DNA of 17,303 nucleotides from Deltaproteobacteria bacterium (GCA_021799555.1 JAJZAG010000036.1:1-17303), one strand, 5' to 3'. Shown: positions 6,552-14,254, counted from the first letter of the stretch. The notes: a model not told the origin generated them from the letters alone. Made by a program: numbers and translations.

Positions 6552-7016
6552 ATGAGCCTGATGCAGATACCGCGGAAAATCGAGTATGCCCTGCGCGCGA
6601 TGATCTACATGGCGGATCGACCCGGCGGTATCGCGCGCGGCAGCGAGATCGCGCGCCATGAGCAGATCCCGAAGTACTATCTCGAAAAAGTAATTCGTGA
6701 CCTGATGCGGCGCGGCCTCGTACATGCGCGGCGCGGCCCGGGCGGCGGCTATCAACTCGCGCGCAATGCCGACAGCATCTCGTTTCGCGACATAATCGAA
6801 GCCGTTGAGGGACCTATCACCCTCAACGTATGCACTGACGGTTCGAGCTCCTGCGCGCTGCAGCCGAGCTGCCGGATGTATCGGGTATGGGAGCGCGGGC
6901 AGCGCGTGCTGCTCGAAGTATTTTCCGACTCATCGCTCGCTGAAGTAGCGTCGTCGAAGTCGCCGTCCGACGCTCTGGCCGCGGCGGCGATCGAGATGGC
7001 CGCGGCCAAGAATTAG
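6552..7016 (+). CDS. Rrf2-family transcriptional regulator, probable Fe-S sensor
   Basis: Rrf2 proteins (IscR, NsrR, RsrR) bind DNA through an N-terminal winged helix and often sense iron-sulphur status, NO or redox through three cysteines. Here the winged helix covers about residues 5-75: RKIEYALRAMIYMAD, SEIARHEQIPKYYLEKVIRDL, then the wing ARRGPGGGYQLAR. A dimerisation helix IIEAVEGPI follows. Cys94, Cys101 and Cys107 lie in NVCTDGSSSCALQPSC. Spacing is C-x6-C-x5-C, one residue longer in the first gap than in IscR (x5, x5). The 154-residue length is normal. The ATG at 6552 fits the family's N-terminus. The gene lies between riboflavin synthase and the ArgA-like gene and is probably co-transcribed. 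Its targets could be local flavin or Fe-S genes, but this is a guess. Confidence 0.92.
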   Translation: MSLMQIPRKIEYALRAMIYMADRPGGIARGSEIARHEQIPKYYLEKVIRDLMRRGLVHARRGPGGGYQLARNADSISFRDIIEAVEGPITLNVCTDGSSSCALQPSCRMYRVWERGQRVLLEVFSDSSLAEVASSKSPSDALAAAAIEMAAAKN

Positions 7017-7073
7017 GCCGTTGCCGCGAACGGGATTTCAGCCCGAACACGAAAGAGCGCCGCAAGTCGAGCG

Positions 7074-8261
7074 ATGACAGAGGCGATGAGCGACGCGGAG
7101 GCGAACTTTCCGCCCCAATTCCGGGGACGCACTCGTGCGCCGAGCTTTTCCGAAAAGAGCTTTTACCTCGAAGAGTTCTATGGAAAGAGCCTGCTATTTG
7201 CGATGGTGCCGCCGGGCGGTGATCGGATCAGCGATTTCAATTCACTCATCCGGACGCTCCGGGAATTGCGGCGTAATCAGACCCGATGCATCGTGATTGT
7301 TTCTCCGGCCGCGCTGCCCAAACTGCTCAAGCGGATGGGGCGGATGGCGCCGGCGGCGCCGATACCGGTTTTCGATCCGGCGCTGGGGCTGCGCTCGCGT
7401 CCATATCCGCCCGATTCGGCAGTCGCGCAGATCTGGGAAGGATTGCGTGCGGGATCGATCGTGATCGCTTCAACCAACGACGAAAATCCCGCCGATCTGG
7501 TCGTGTTCGCGCAGGAACTCGCCAGCCGCCTGCGCGTCTTCAAGCTGATTTTTGTGGACCGGCAAGATGGGCTTAACGATCGCAACGGTCACCGGTTGTC
7601 ATTTGTTGAGATGACGCGAATCCGCCGCACACTGGCGGCGTCCGGCTCGCGCGTGCGCCGCGCGATTGTGCGCGCCGCCGACCGCGCGCTAAAGGACGGC
7701 GTCGGGTCGGTCAATCTGGTCGCGCCGCGCGGGGTATACGACGAGCTGTTCAGCTTTATCGGTTCGGGCACGCTGTTCACCGAGATGCAGTATGGGCAGG
7801 TGCGCCCGATCTCGATCGATGATTTCGAGGAAGTCGAGGCGCTGATCCGGCGCGGACAGGACGAGGGCTTCCTGCTCCATCGCTCCCCCGAGCAGATCGC
7901 GCGAATCTTGCCGTCGTGCTTCGGCTACCGGATCGGGGACGAACACCTGGCCGGGATCTGCGCGCTGCTGACCGATCCGTACCGCCGCGAGCGCGCCGGA
8001 GAGATCACGGCGATGTACACGCTGACGCGTTTTCAGGGCGAAGGGGTGGCCGTCGAGCTGGTCAAGGAATGCGTCAAGGAGGCGCAGGCGCGGATGTTGC
8101 GGTACGTGTTTGCGTGCACCAGCGAGGATCGCGCGGCGCGCTTCTTTGCGCGGCTGGGTTTCCGGCGCATCGGCCCCGATGAAGTACCCGCAGCCAAATG
8201 GCGCGGCTACGACAAGCCGCGCATCGAGCGGCTCTCGATCTTCCGCTATGAGCTCGATTAA
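7074..8261 (+). CDS. ArgA-like protein: degenerate amino-acid-kinase domain fused to a GNAT acetyltransferase
   Basis: The 395-residue protein has the layout of classical N-acetylglutamate synthase, which acetylates glutamate with acetyl-CoA in the first step of arginine synthesis. The N-terminal part resembles the amino-acid-kinase fold. YLEEFYGKSLLFAMV (31-45) matches the opening strand, and VNLVAPRGVYDELFSFIGSG (213-232) matches the family's closing VHLxD...LLLELFTxxGxGT block. The Gly-rich and Asp residues that bind substrate in active kinases are mostly not recognisable. The GNAT domain runs from about 238 to 395: REITAMYTLT-type core, the acetyl-CoA loop RFQGEGVAVELV (319-330), and FFARLGFRRIGPDEVP (357-372). 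The family-typical end KWRGYDKPR(I)ERLS follows. An internal ATG at 7086 is an alternative start. Arginine synthesis is likely but not proven; no other arg gene is nearby. Confidence 0.8.
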   Translation: MTEAMSDAEANFPPQFRGRTRAPSFSEKSFYLEEFYGKSLLFAMVPPGGDRISDFNSLIRTLRELRRNQTRCIVIVSPAALPKLLKRMGRMAPAAPIPVFDPALGLRSRPYPPDSAVAQIWEGLRAGSIVIASTNDENPADLVVFAQELASRLRVFKLIFVDRQDGLNDRNGHRLSFVEMTRIRRTLAASGSRVRRAIVRAADRALKDGVGSVNLVAPRGVYDELFSFIGSGTLFTEMQYGQVRPISIDDFEEVEALIRRGQDEGFLLHRSPEQIARILPSCFGYRIGDEHLAGICALLTDPYRRERAGEITAMYTLTRFQGEGVAVELVKECVKEAQARMLRYVFACTSEDRAARFFARLGFRRIGPDEVPAAKWRGYDKPRIERLSIFRYELD

Positions 8262-8300
8262 AAGAACCGCGCGTTCCAAGCCGCGCCGCGGCGATCGGCC

Positions 8301-9797
8301 ATGAGATCACAACCGCTCCGGATTACCGCCGCAATTGCCGCGATCATTATCGCGAGCGCCGTACTCGTCACCTATCGCCTCGGCGCGAGCGATATCTGCA
8401 GCGGCAACGAGGCGGTCGAGGCGGTGTTCGTGCAGCAAATGGTCGAGCATGGGCATCTGTTGTTTCCGCTCGAGAACGGATCGCAGCCGATGTACAAGCC
8501 GCCGTTATTCCATTGGACGGCGTATGCGCTCGACCGGATGAGCGGACGGCGGCGAGTGACGGCGGCCAATCTGCGCGCGGCGGCGGCGCTCTATGCGATT
8601 GCCGGCGTGATCATAACGATATGGTTTTCGTTTTGGCTCTTTGGTCGCGACGGCGCCGAAGGCGCTATATTGGCCGGGCTCGCTCTGGCGGGGTCGTATC
8701 AATATATCAGCCAAGGCCGCTTCGGCCGAGTCGATATGACGCTATGCTTTTTCGAGGCGGCGGCGTTGTTCATCTTCGCGCGCTGGCTGCCGCCCAAGCG
8801 CGACGCCACGATCGACACGCCGGCGCATCGGATGCTCCTGTACGCGCTGGCGCTCGCGATTGGGTTGGGCGTTCTTGCCAAGGGTCCAGTAGGAGCGTTG
8901 CTGCCCGGGGCGGCGATCGTCGCGTTCCTGGTGGTTGAACGGCGATGGCGCCAGATGCTTGCGATCCTCGAGCCGGGGCCGATCGTCATCGGAGCGGCGC
9001 TCGCGTCGAGCTGGTACGCGGCGTGTTACTTTGGCGGACGCCTGGGTTTTCTCAACCGTCAACTCGGCAGCGAAAACGTAGGCCGTTTTTTTGGATCGCT
9101 GGGGGCGATGGCGCCGTGGTACTACGTGAAGCCGCTGTTGTTGAACTCGGCGCCATTGAGTTTGCTCGTGCCGATCGCAGTGGTATGCGCGCTGCGGCGA
9201 AACGCAGCGGCAACGGCTGTGGAAAATCCGGAGGCGGATGTTCGCGTCGGCGTGGTGATGCGGCTGTTCGCGATCTTCTGGGTGGTGACCGTCGTGTTCT
9301 TTACCGTAGCCGCGTACAAGCGCCGATCGTATCTGCTGCCGCTATGGCCGCCGGCGGCGGTGATGCTCGCGTGGCTGGTGATGTTCGTGCGGAATCGGCC
9401 CTGGGGACGCGCCGCACGGCGGGGCTTTATCGCCGTTGCGATCGCGATGATGGCCTTCAATCTGATTTACATACCGCGCAGGGAAGCACGCAAGTGCGCG
9501 GGTTCGAGCTTTCGTCCCGCAGCGCGGGAAATCACCCGAGTGGTTGGCCGCGATGAACCGCTGTACGTATACGGTTTTCGCAAAGAGGTTGCGCCGCTAC
9601 TTTTCTATCTCGATCGCGACGCGCCGTCGTTCAAGGGACGGCTCGGCGACGCGCCGCCCGGATACGTGATCGTTCCCGCGCGCGTGTGGCGCGCCGAGCA
9701 AGCACAGGCGCCGGATCTGACGCCGGTGCTGACCAGTATTCACGGCGACCGTCGCATAATTTTGCTGCGGCGCGGAAAAACTTACGCGCGCGACTGA
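8301..9797 (+). CDS. ArnT/PMT-type membrane glycosyltransferase
   Basis: These GT-C enzymes use polyprenyl-phosphate sugars and transfer the sugar on the outer face of the inner membrane to lipid A, proteins or other acceptors. The 498-residue protein starts with a membrane helix (about 8-24). An outer loop then carries CSGNEAVEAVFVQQMVEHG (33-51) and MYKPPLFHW (64-72), the characteristic KPPL motif. The second family block SQGRFGRVDMTLCFFEAAAL lies at 137-156. At least eight further hydrophobic segments follow, to about residue 400, and then a soluble C-terminal domain. The first loop has N-E (36-37) where many members have D-E; E37 is the likely catalytic acid. Start ATG at 8301, 39 bases after the acetyltransferase stop. 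It converges with the PAS-HisKA-receiver gene with a gap of only 13 bases. The acceptor is unknown. Confidence 0.88.
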   Translation: MRSQPLRITAAIAAIIIASAVLVTYRLGASDICSGNEAVEAVFVQQMVEHGHLLFPLENGSQPMYKPPLFHWTAYALDRMSGRRRVTAANLRAAAALYAIAGVIITIWFSFWLFGRDGAEGAILAGLALAGSYQYISQGRFGRVDMTLCFFEAAALFIFARWLPPKRDATIDTPAHRMLLYALALAIGLGVLAKGPVGALLPGAAIVAFLVVERRWRQMLAILEPGPIVIGAALASSWYAACYFGGRLGFLNRQLGSENVGRFFGSLGAMAPWYYVKPLLLNSAPLSLLVPIAVVCALRRNAAATAVENPEADVRVGVVMRLFAIFWVVTVVFFTVAAYKRRSYLLPLWPPAAVMLAWLVMFVRNRPWGRAARRGFIAVAIAMMAFNLIYIPRREARKCAGSSFRPAAREITRVVGRDEPLYVYGFRKEVAPLLFYLDRDAPSFKGRLGDAPPGYVIVPARVWRAEQAQAPDLTPVLTSIHGDRRIILLRRGKTYARD

Positions 9798-9810
9798 GCA
9801 GTAGCGGCGG

Positions 9811-10971
9811 TTACTGACTATGCGCCGCGGACGGCGAGGGATTCTTTGCGGCCTGCGACTTCTGCCTGAGCTGCGCGAGCATCTGGCGGAGCTTTTGCGG
9901 ATTTACCGGTTTCTTGAACAACGCGCCTTCCAGTCCCTTGAGCCGCGCGCGCTTCATGATGTGATCCTTGTCGTAATAATAGGCGGTCATCAGGATCACC
10001 GGCAGCGCGGGCATCTCGCCCTTGACGGACATATAAAAGTCATAGCCGTCCATCTCGGGCATCACGACGTCGGAAATAACCGCGTCGACCTTGACATTGC
10101 GCAGGATTCCGAGCGCCGCCGAGGGACGCGTCGCGCAGTGGACTATGCATTTTTCGGCGCGCAGCACTTCGCCGAGCGAGTTCACCACCGCAAGGTCGTC
10201 ATCGAGCACGACTACGGACATCCCGGCCAGCGGAAATTCCTCGTTTGGCTGCGGAATCGCACCCGGCGTCGGCGCCGGTTCCTGGCTCGGCGGACGTTCG
10301 CGCGGTGCTTCGCGTGGCGCTAGATCCGCCATCCGCTTGCCCGCGAGGTAGTCGCGCGTTTCATAAACGCCCTTGCGCGCCATCTCGTCAAGCCTGCGCA
10401 CGATCGCCTGCACGCGTTCGATACTCGAGCGAATCGAATCGACGCGCTCATTCTCGACGACTTTTTCGGCGTCACTAAGATGACTTTCCATCGCGCGGGT
10501 CACGAGCTCGAGGTTGTTCAAAATGGATTCGAGCGGATTGTTGATCTCGTGCGCGAGGCTGACTGCGATCTCGCCGGCGGTGGCAAGCTGCTCGCGCTGG
10601 CGCATCCGGCGGATATCGCGCGCAAAACCGATCGAGCCGATTTCCTTGCCCTGTTCGTCGTGGATGAGTCCGCCGGAGATCATGACAGGAATGAGCTGGC
10701 CTTCCTTGTTGCGGAAGCTGGCTTCGAAATTCGAGATTCTGCTGCCGTTGGGCGACTCGCGCATCGCGCGCATCGCGCGCCGCGCTTCCTCGCGGGAGGG
10801 ATAGATAGTATCGGTGCAGAGCTTGCCGATAACTTCCTCAGGAGCGAAGCCGAGGTTCTGCCGCGCGCCGTCGTTGTAATAGATAATTACGCCTTCGCGA
10901 TCGACGGCGATTATTATGTCCGGCGAGCTTTCAACGAGGTGTTCGAGATATTTGGTGTCGAGCGATAGCAT
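9811..10971 (-). CDS. PAS-HisKA-receiver signalling protein lacking a histidine-kinase ATPase domain
   Basis: Domain positions are counted from an upstream TTG at 10995; subtract 8 for the ATG at 10971 that I prefer. A PAS sensor domain lies at about 12-128: LVESSPDIIIAVDREGVIIYYND, EEVIGKLCTDTIYP, then SIGFARDIRRMRQRE. A dimerisation/phosphoacceptor helix follows with LAHEINNPLESILNNLEL (H149). A Pro/Glu-rich linker (about 225-252) leads to a receiver domain at about 258-375. Its acidic pocket is D265-D267, the phospho-acceptor is D309 (ISDVVMPEMDG), with T337 and K362 (FKKPV). There is no N, G1, F or G2 box anywhere, so the catalytic ATP-binding domain is absent. The protein cannot phosphorylate itself by the usual route. 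It may be phosphorylated in trans, or act as a phosphatase or phospho-relay. Downstream of the DUF35 gene on the same strand. Confidence 0.88.
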   Translation of the reverse strand: MLSLDTKYLEHLVESSPDIIIAVDREGVIIYYNDGARQNLGFAPEEVIGKLCTDTIYPSREEARRAMRAMRESPNGSRISNFEASFRNKEGQLIPVMISGGLIHDEQGKEIGSIGFARDIRRMRQREQLATAGEIAVSLAHEINNPLESILNNLELVTRAMESHLSDAEKVVENERVDSIRSSIERVQAIVRRLDEMARKGVYETRDYLAGKRMADLAPREAPRERPPSQEPAPTPGAIPQPNEEFPLAGMSVVVLDDDLAVVNSLGEVLRAEKCIVHCATRPSAALGILRNVKVDAVISDVVMPEMDGYDFYMSVKGEMPALPVILMTAYYYDKDHIMKRARLKGLEGALFKKPVNPQKLRQMLAQLRQKSQAAKNPSPSAAHSQ

Positions 10972-11017
10972 CGGTTTGCGGCCGCCATTCGGCAATAAAT
11001 CCGAAGACCCGATGGCG

Positions 11018-11431
11018 TCACCGCGCGCGCGGCCGGAATTTTGGAATCATCAGGTCCTCACCCCCGCGCTCGAAGGTCACTTCCACCGGCATCCCGATTC
11101 TTATTTCATGCGGCTTGATGCCGACCAGGTTCGAGATCATCTTGGGACCTTCTTCAAGCTTGACGACAATCACCGCATAAGGAACCTCGGCGGCAAAAGC
11201 CGGATGATATACCTGGTGCATGATATTGAAGCTGTAAATCTCGCCGCGTCCGCTGACCGGAACCCAGGTTGCGCCGCGTCCGAGGCATTTGGCGCACAAG
11301 TCATGGGCGGGAAATCGCAGTGCGCCGCAATGGTCGCACTTCTCGACCATCAACTGACCGCGGCGCGCGCCCTCGAAGAAGCCGGCCATATCGGGAGTGA
11401 CGGCGGGAATTGGTCTGCCAACTGATGCCAT
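11018..11431 (-). CDS. DUF35 protein: zinc ribbon plus OB-fold, acyl-CoA-associated partner of a thiolase-fold protein
   Basis: This 137-residue protein has the two-part DUF35 layout. A rubredoxin-like zinc ribbon comes first: CDHCGALRFPAHDLCAKC, with Cys32, Cys35, Cys46 and Cys49. An OB-fold follows (GRGEIYSFNIMHQVYHPAF, PYAVIVVKLEEGPKMIS, IGMPVEVTFERGGEDLMIPKFRP). A helix at the N-terminus (DMAGFFEGARRGQLMVEKC) is also typical. DUF35 proteins bind CoA esters and pair with thiolase-superfamily proteins, for example in steroid side-chain aldolases (Ltp2-ChsH2), in HMG-CoA synthase complexes and in archaeal thiolases. The adjacent upstream gene is exactly such a thiolase-fold protein, 83 bases away on the same strand. 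The start is ATG at 11431. Confidence 0.93.
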   Translation of the reverse strand: MASVGRPIPAVTPDMAGFFEGARRGQLMVEKCDHCGALRFPAHDLCAKCLGRGATWVPVSGRGEIYSFNIMHQVYHPAFAAEVPYAVIVVKLEEGPKMISNLVGIKPHEIRIGMPVEVTFERGGEDLMIPKFRPRAR

Positions 11432-11470
11432 AGATCTTATAGTCTGATTATTTGAATCGATATGGGTTTA

Positions 11471-11492
11471 CCGCCGCGCCGATACGCGGCGG
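11471..11492. other. GC-only hairpin in the thiolase-DUF35 intergenic gap
   Basis: CCGCCGCG (11471-11478) and CGCGGCGG (11485-11492) form a perfect 8-bp stem around a 6-base loop CCGATA. It lies between the two leftward genes of the pair, so the transcript would fold here. No run of T follows on the minus strand, so it is not a classic terminator. It may protect the upstream message or cause partial attenuation, which would set different levels for the two partners. Confidence 0.6.
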
Positions 11493-11514
11493 AAGAATTC
11501 CGGATTATTCAGTT

Positions 11515-12693
11515 TTAAGGGTTTGCTCCGAGGACCAGTGTCGAATGAGTCGATAGGATACCGCCATTGCCCGACACCAATCCTATATCGTGCCGCGGAA
11601 CCTGGCGCGCCGCGGCCTCGCCACGCATCTGCACAACAGCCTCCGCCACCGGAGTCATCCCCCACATATAGAATGAGCTGAGTTGCCCGCCGCCGGTATT
11701 GACCGGCAGCGAACCTTTGGGTCCGATGCGTCCGCCTTCGACGAAAGGTCCGCCCTCGCCCTTCTTGCAGAAGCCGTAGTCTTCGAGGGTCACGAGGACG
11801 GTAAAAGTATAGCAATCATACAGTTCGGCGAAGTCGATATCGCCGAGCTCGATTCCAGCCATCTTGAACGCGGTCTTCTTTGCGAGCGGAGCGCCCGAAA
11901 CCAGAGTATCCATCGGGTCGCCACCCGGATGGCCCTGTCCCATACCGAGAATGTAGACGGGAGGATGCTTGAGCGATTTCGCGCGTTCGGCCGAGGTTAC
12001 GATTACGGCGAGGCCGCCGTTGGAGACCAGACAGCAATCGTAGAGATGAAACGGCTCGACCACCCATCGGGCAGCGTTGTAATCGGCCATCGTCATCGGA
12101 GCGTCATAAAATTGCGCGGCAGGATTGAGGTTGGCCCAGTCGCGCTCGGCGACGGCGATCGCGCCAAGGTGCTCCTGGCGAGTGCCGTACAGATGCATAT
12201 GGCGCTGGGCGACGAACGCATACGCGGCATTGACCCCGAATTGTCCGTAGTAGGCGTTGAGACCCCGCGCGAAACCATACGCCGCCGCCGAACCTCCGGC
12301 GGCCTTGCCCTTTTCGGGCGAGGGCGGACGCAGGGGTGCGTCGGCAAATACGCACGCGACGACATTGGCCATCCCAGCCGCGATCGCCTGCGTGGCGTGC
12401 ATGATCATTGCGCCCGCAGTGGCGCCGCCAAGATTCATCGTCGCAGTCAAGGTGAGGTCGGTCAGCCCCATCGCCTGCTGGAGTGAGAACGAAGCCATCG
12501 CGTTCTCCATCCAAGTCACCCCCGGGTTGACCAGCAGGCCATCGAGGTCTTCACGGCTAAGGCCGGCGTCTTCGAGGGCGAGTTCAATCGCCTCGATCGC
12601 AAAGCCCATCGCATTCGGATGGTCGAAATTCTTGCCCATCCGGGTCTGACCCAACCCGGCGATGGCGCATTTGGCTCTCAAGTCAGTCGTCAT
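11515..12693 (-). CDS. Thiolase-superfamily protein without thiolase catalytic residues (Ltp2/SCP2-like, possible aldolase)
   Basis: The 392-residue protein has the full thiolase fold in SCP2-like arrangement: KCAIAGLGQTRMGK at the start, AIELALEDAGLSREDLDGLL (35-54), DIDFAELYDCYTF (285-297), VNTGGGQLSS (331-340) and GLVSGNGG (371-378). The residues that make a thiolase are all replaced. The nucleophile region reads NLGGATAG (87-94) with no Cys, the HDAF-type His is Tyr292, the GHP-type His region reads GMTP (345-348), and the CxG Cys is Ser374. This pattern and the DUF35 partner resemble Ltp2-type retro-aldolases of steroid degradation more than acetyl-CoA acetyltransferases. I infer carbon-carbon cleavage or formation on a CoA ester. 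The ATG at 12693 has GGAG upstream at good spacing; a longer start at 12720 is possible but less likely. Confidence 0.88.
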   Translation of the reverse strand: MTTDLRAKCAIAGLGQTRMGKNFDHPNAMGFAIEAIELALEDAGLSREDLDGLLVNPGVTWMENAMASFSLQQAMGLTDLTLTATMNLGGATAGAMIMHATQAIAAGMANVVACVFADAPLRPPSPEKGKAAGGSAAAYGFARGLNAYYGQFGVNAAYAFVAQRHMHLYGTRQEHLGAIAVAERDWANLNPAAQFYDAPMTMADYNAARWVVEPFHLYDCCLVSNGGLAVIVTSAERAKSLKHPPVYILGMGQGHPGGDPMDTLVSGAPLAKKTAFKMAGIELGDIDFAELYDCYTFTVLVTLEDYGFCKKGEGGPFVEGGRIGPKGSLPVNTGGGQLSSFYMWGMTPVAEAVVQMRGEAAARQVPRHDIGLVSGNGGILSTHSTLVLGANP

Positions 12694-12740
12694 TCCAGCA
12701 CTCCAGTAAGCGGCCCACACGGCCGACGGTCCAAATTAGA

Positions 12741-12768
12741 ATCATAGCCCAAGTAGGGTCGCGGCCAA
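12741..12768 (-). promoter_or_regulatory. Candidate sigma70-type promoter for the thiolase/DUF35/PAS operon
   Basis: Read on the minus strand, TTGGCC (12768-12763) is followed after 16 bases by TATGAT (12746-12741), a five-of-six match to the -10 consensus. It lies about 50 bases before the thiolase start. It is back to back with a promoter for the vWA cluster. The -35 match is only moderate. Confidence 0.4.
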
Positions 12769-12829
12769 AACGGACGGGATCGCCCATGATAGCCTCAGGC
12801 GCGGCGCTTTCGTATTGTGTTTAGATTGG

Positions 12830-12859
12830 TTGCCAAGGGCCGATTGATGCACTTACAAT
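12830..12859 (+). promoter_or_regulatory. Candidate sigma70-type promoter for the vWA-FHA-kinase cluster
   Basis: TTGCCA (12830-12835) and TACAAT (12854-12859) each match the consensus at five of six positions, with an 18-base spacer. The expected transcript start near 12866 leaves a leader of about 16 bases. That leader would include GGGAG (12867-12871), which is a ribosome site ten bases before the vWA ATG at 12882. No operator-like palindrome is obvious around it. Confidence 0.5.
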
Positions 12860-12881
12860 TGTCGGCGGGAGATCTAGACAG

Positions 12882-14189
12882 ATGGCCGAACCGGTAAGCT
12901 TCGAGGCGCTAGCGAGCAGCCAACATGTGCTCTCCAGCGCGGAAAATTTTGTCCTCTACGTTCTGCTCGAGGCGGTCGCCCGCGGAGCAGGCGGCAGCGG
13001 TGGTGGCGGCAGCCGGCTGCCGCTCAACCTTGGTGTCGTAATCGATCGCTCGGGATCGATGTACGACGAGCAGCGGCTCGATTTCGTAGTCGAGGCGGTA
13101 AAGTTCCTTGCCTCAAACCTGACTGCGCAGGACAAGGTCTCGATCGTCGCATTCGCCGACAAAGCGAAAGTGATAATCACGTCGGACGAATCGACCAATC
13201 GGGACGCCGTCAAGCGCGCGATCGACGATATCGATTTGCTCGAAATCGGCGGAGGCACGCAGATGGCGCTCGGGATGCGCGCGGCGATCGAAGAGGTTAA
13301 AAAGAACCTTGACTCCTCGCGCCTTAATCGGGTCTTGGTCCTAACCGACGGGCAGACTTACGAGGAGACCGCCTGTATCGATCTGGTTCAACAGAACCGC
13401 GACAAGATTTCGTTTTCGACAATGGGCGTTGGCGTCGAGTTCAACGAGAAGTTGCTCCAGCGTTTGGCTCAGGACTCGAACGGAAAATATCACTTCATCG
13501 GCAACCCGGGGGATATACCCGGAATCTTCGATGACGAATTGCAGGGACTGCGGGCCGTCACGCTGCGCAACGCGAGGATCGATGTTACGTTGGCGCAGGG
13601 CGTGCAAGTGCGCGAGACGTTTCGCGCCTCGCCCGAGATTTACGCGATGGGAACGCCGATTATCGGCGACGATCGCAAGGTCTCCTATGAACTCGGCGAT
13701 CTTGAAGCCGGCGTGCCTGGTTCGGTGCTGCTGACCCTGGTTCTGCCACCGCGCAGACCGGGGTTGGTGCGGATGCTTCAGAGCGCGCTGCATTACGACG
13801 TGCCGGGGGTGGGCGAAGGGTCCGCGGCTTGCGATCTGGCGGTCGACTATACGCTGGACCGCACGCTCACCAGCAAGCGCAATGCGCGCGTGATGAATTT
13901 GGTCGATCAAGTGTCGATCGCCAAGCTACAGGCCAAAGCCGAGGAGGAGCTCAAGGCGGGAAACGTCGATCGAGCCACGCGGCTTCTGGGCAACGCGATT
14001 CAAGGCACCCAGCGGATGGGCAACAGCAAGGCCACGCAGGCGCTGGCCGGGTTGCTCGATGAAGTCAAGAAGACGCAGACCCTGCAAACCAAGGCCGCCA
14101 AGACGACGCTGTTGAATGCACAGGCGGTGGTGCGCAAGACCCAGATGCTCGATCCAGACGCATTGAAGGACATTAATAAACCGGGATAG
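12882..14189 (+). CDS. von Willebrand factor A domain protein with a Thr-x-x-Leu-rich C-terminal tail
   Basis: vWA domains bind a metal and a protein partner. The MIDAS site is complete: D55-x-S57-x-S59 (VIDRSGSM), T126 (GGGTQ) and D156 (VLTDGQ). The vWA domain covers about 45-225. It is followed by a beta-rich region (about 226-330) as in inter-alpha-trypsin/BatA-like proteins, then a helical segment (QVSIAKLQAKAEEELKAG) resembling a TPR-like repeat (345-390). The last 40 residues are Lys/Thr-rich and carry three copies of K-T-x-x-L: KTQTL (397-401), KTTLL (407-411) and KTQML (419-423). A Gly/Ser-rich loop (35-44) precedes the domain. There is no signal peptide, so it is cytoplasmic. It leads a four-gene cluster with two FHA domains and a Ser/Thr kinase, and the tail is a likely phosphorylation target. 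Start ATG 12882. Confidence 0.92.
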   Translation: MAEPVSFEALASSQHVLSSAENFVLYVLLEAVARGAGGSGGGGSRLPLNLGVVIDRSGSMYDEQRLDFVVEAVKFLASNLTAQDKVSIVAFADKAKVIITSDESTNRDAVKRAIDDIDLLEIGGGTQMALGMRAAIEEVKKNLDSSRLNRVLVLTDGQTYEETACIDLVQQNRDKISFSTMGVGVEFNEKLLQRLAQDSNGKYHFIGNPGDIPGIFDDELQGLRAVTLRNARIDVTLAQGVQVRETFRASPEIYAMGTPIIGDDRKVSYELGDLEAGVPGSVLLTLVLPPRRPGLVRMLQSALHYDVPGVGEGSAACDLAVDYTLDRTLTSKRNARVMNLVDQVSIAKLQAKAEEELKAGNVDRATRLLGNAIQGTQRMGNSKATQALAGLLDEVKKTQTLQTKAAKTTLLNAQAVVRKTQMLDPDALKDINKPG

Positions 14190-14254
14190 TTAAATCGGTT
14201 CCACCGGAGTTCGGGCGATAAACCTCAAGCAGCCGAAGGACAGGGGCTTAAGAC

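Noticed and set aside
11683..12486. Plus-strand open frame of 267 codons
   Set aside because: It is antisense to the thiolase-fold gene, which is secure by fold motifs.
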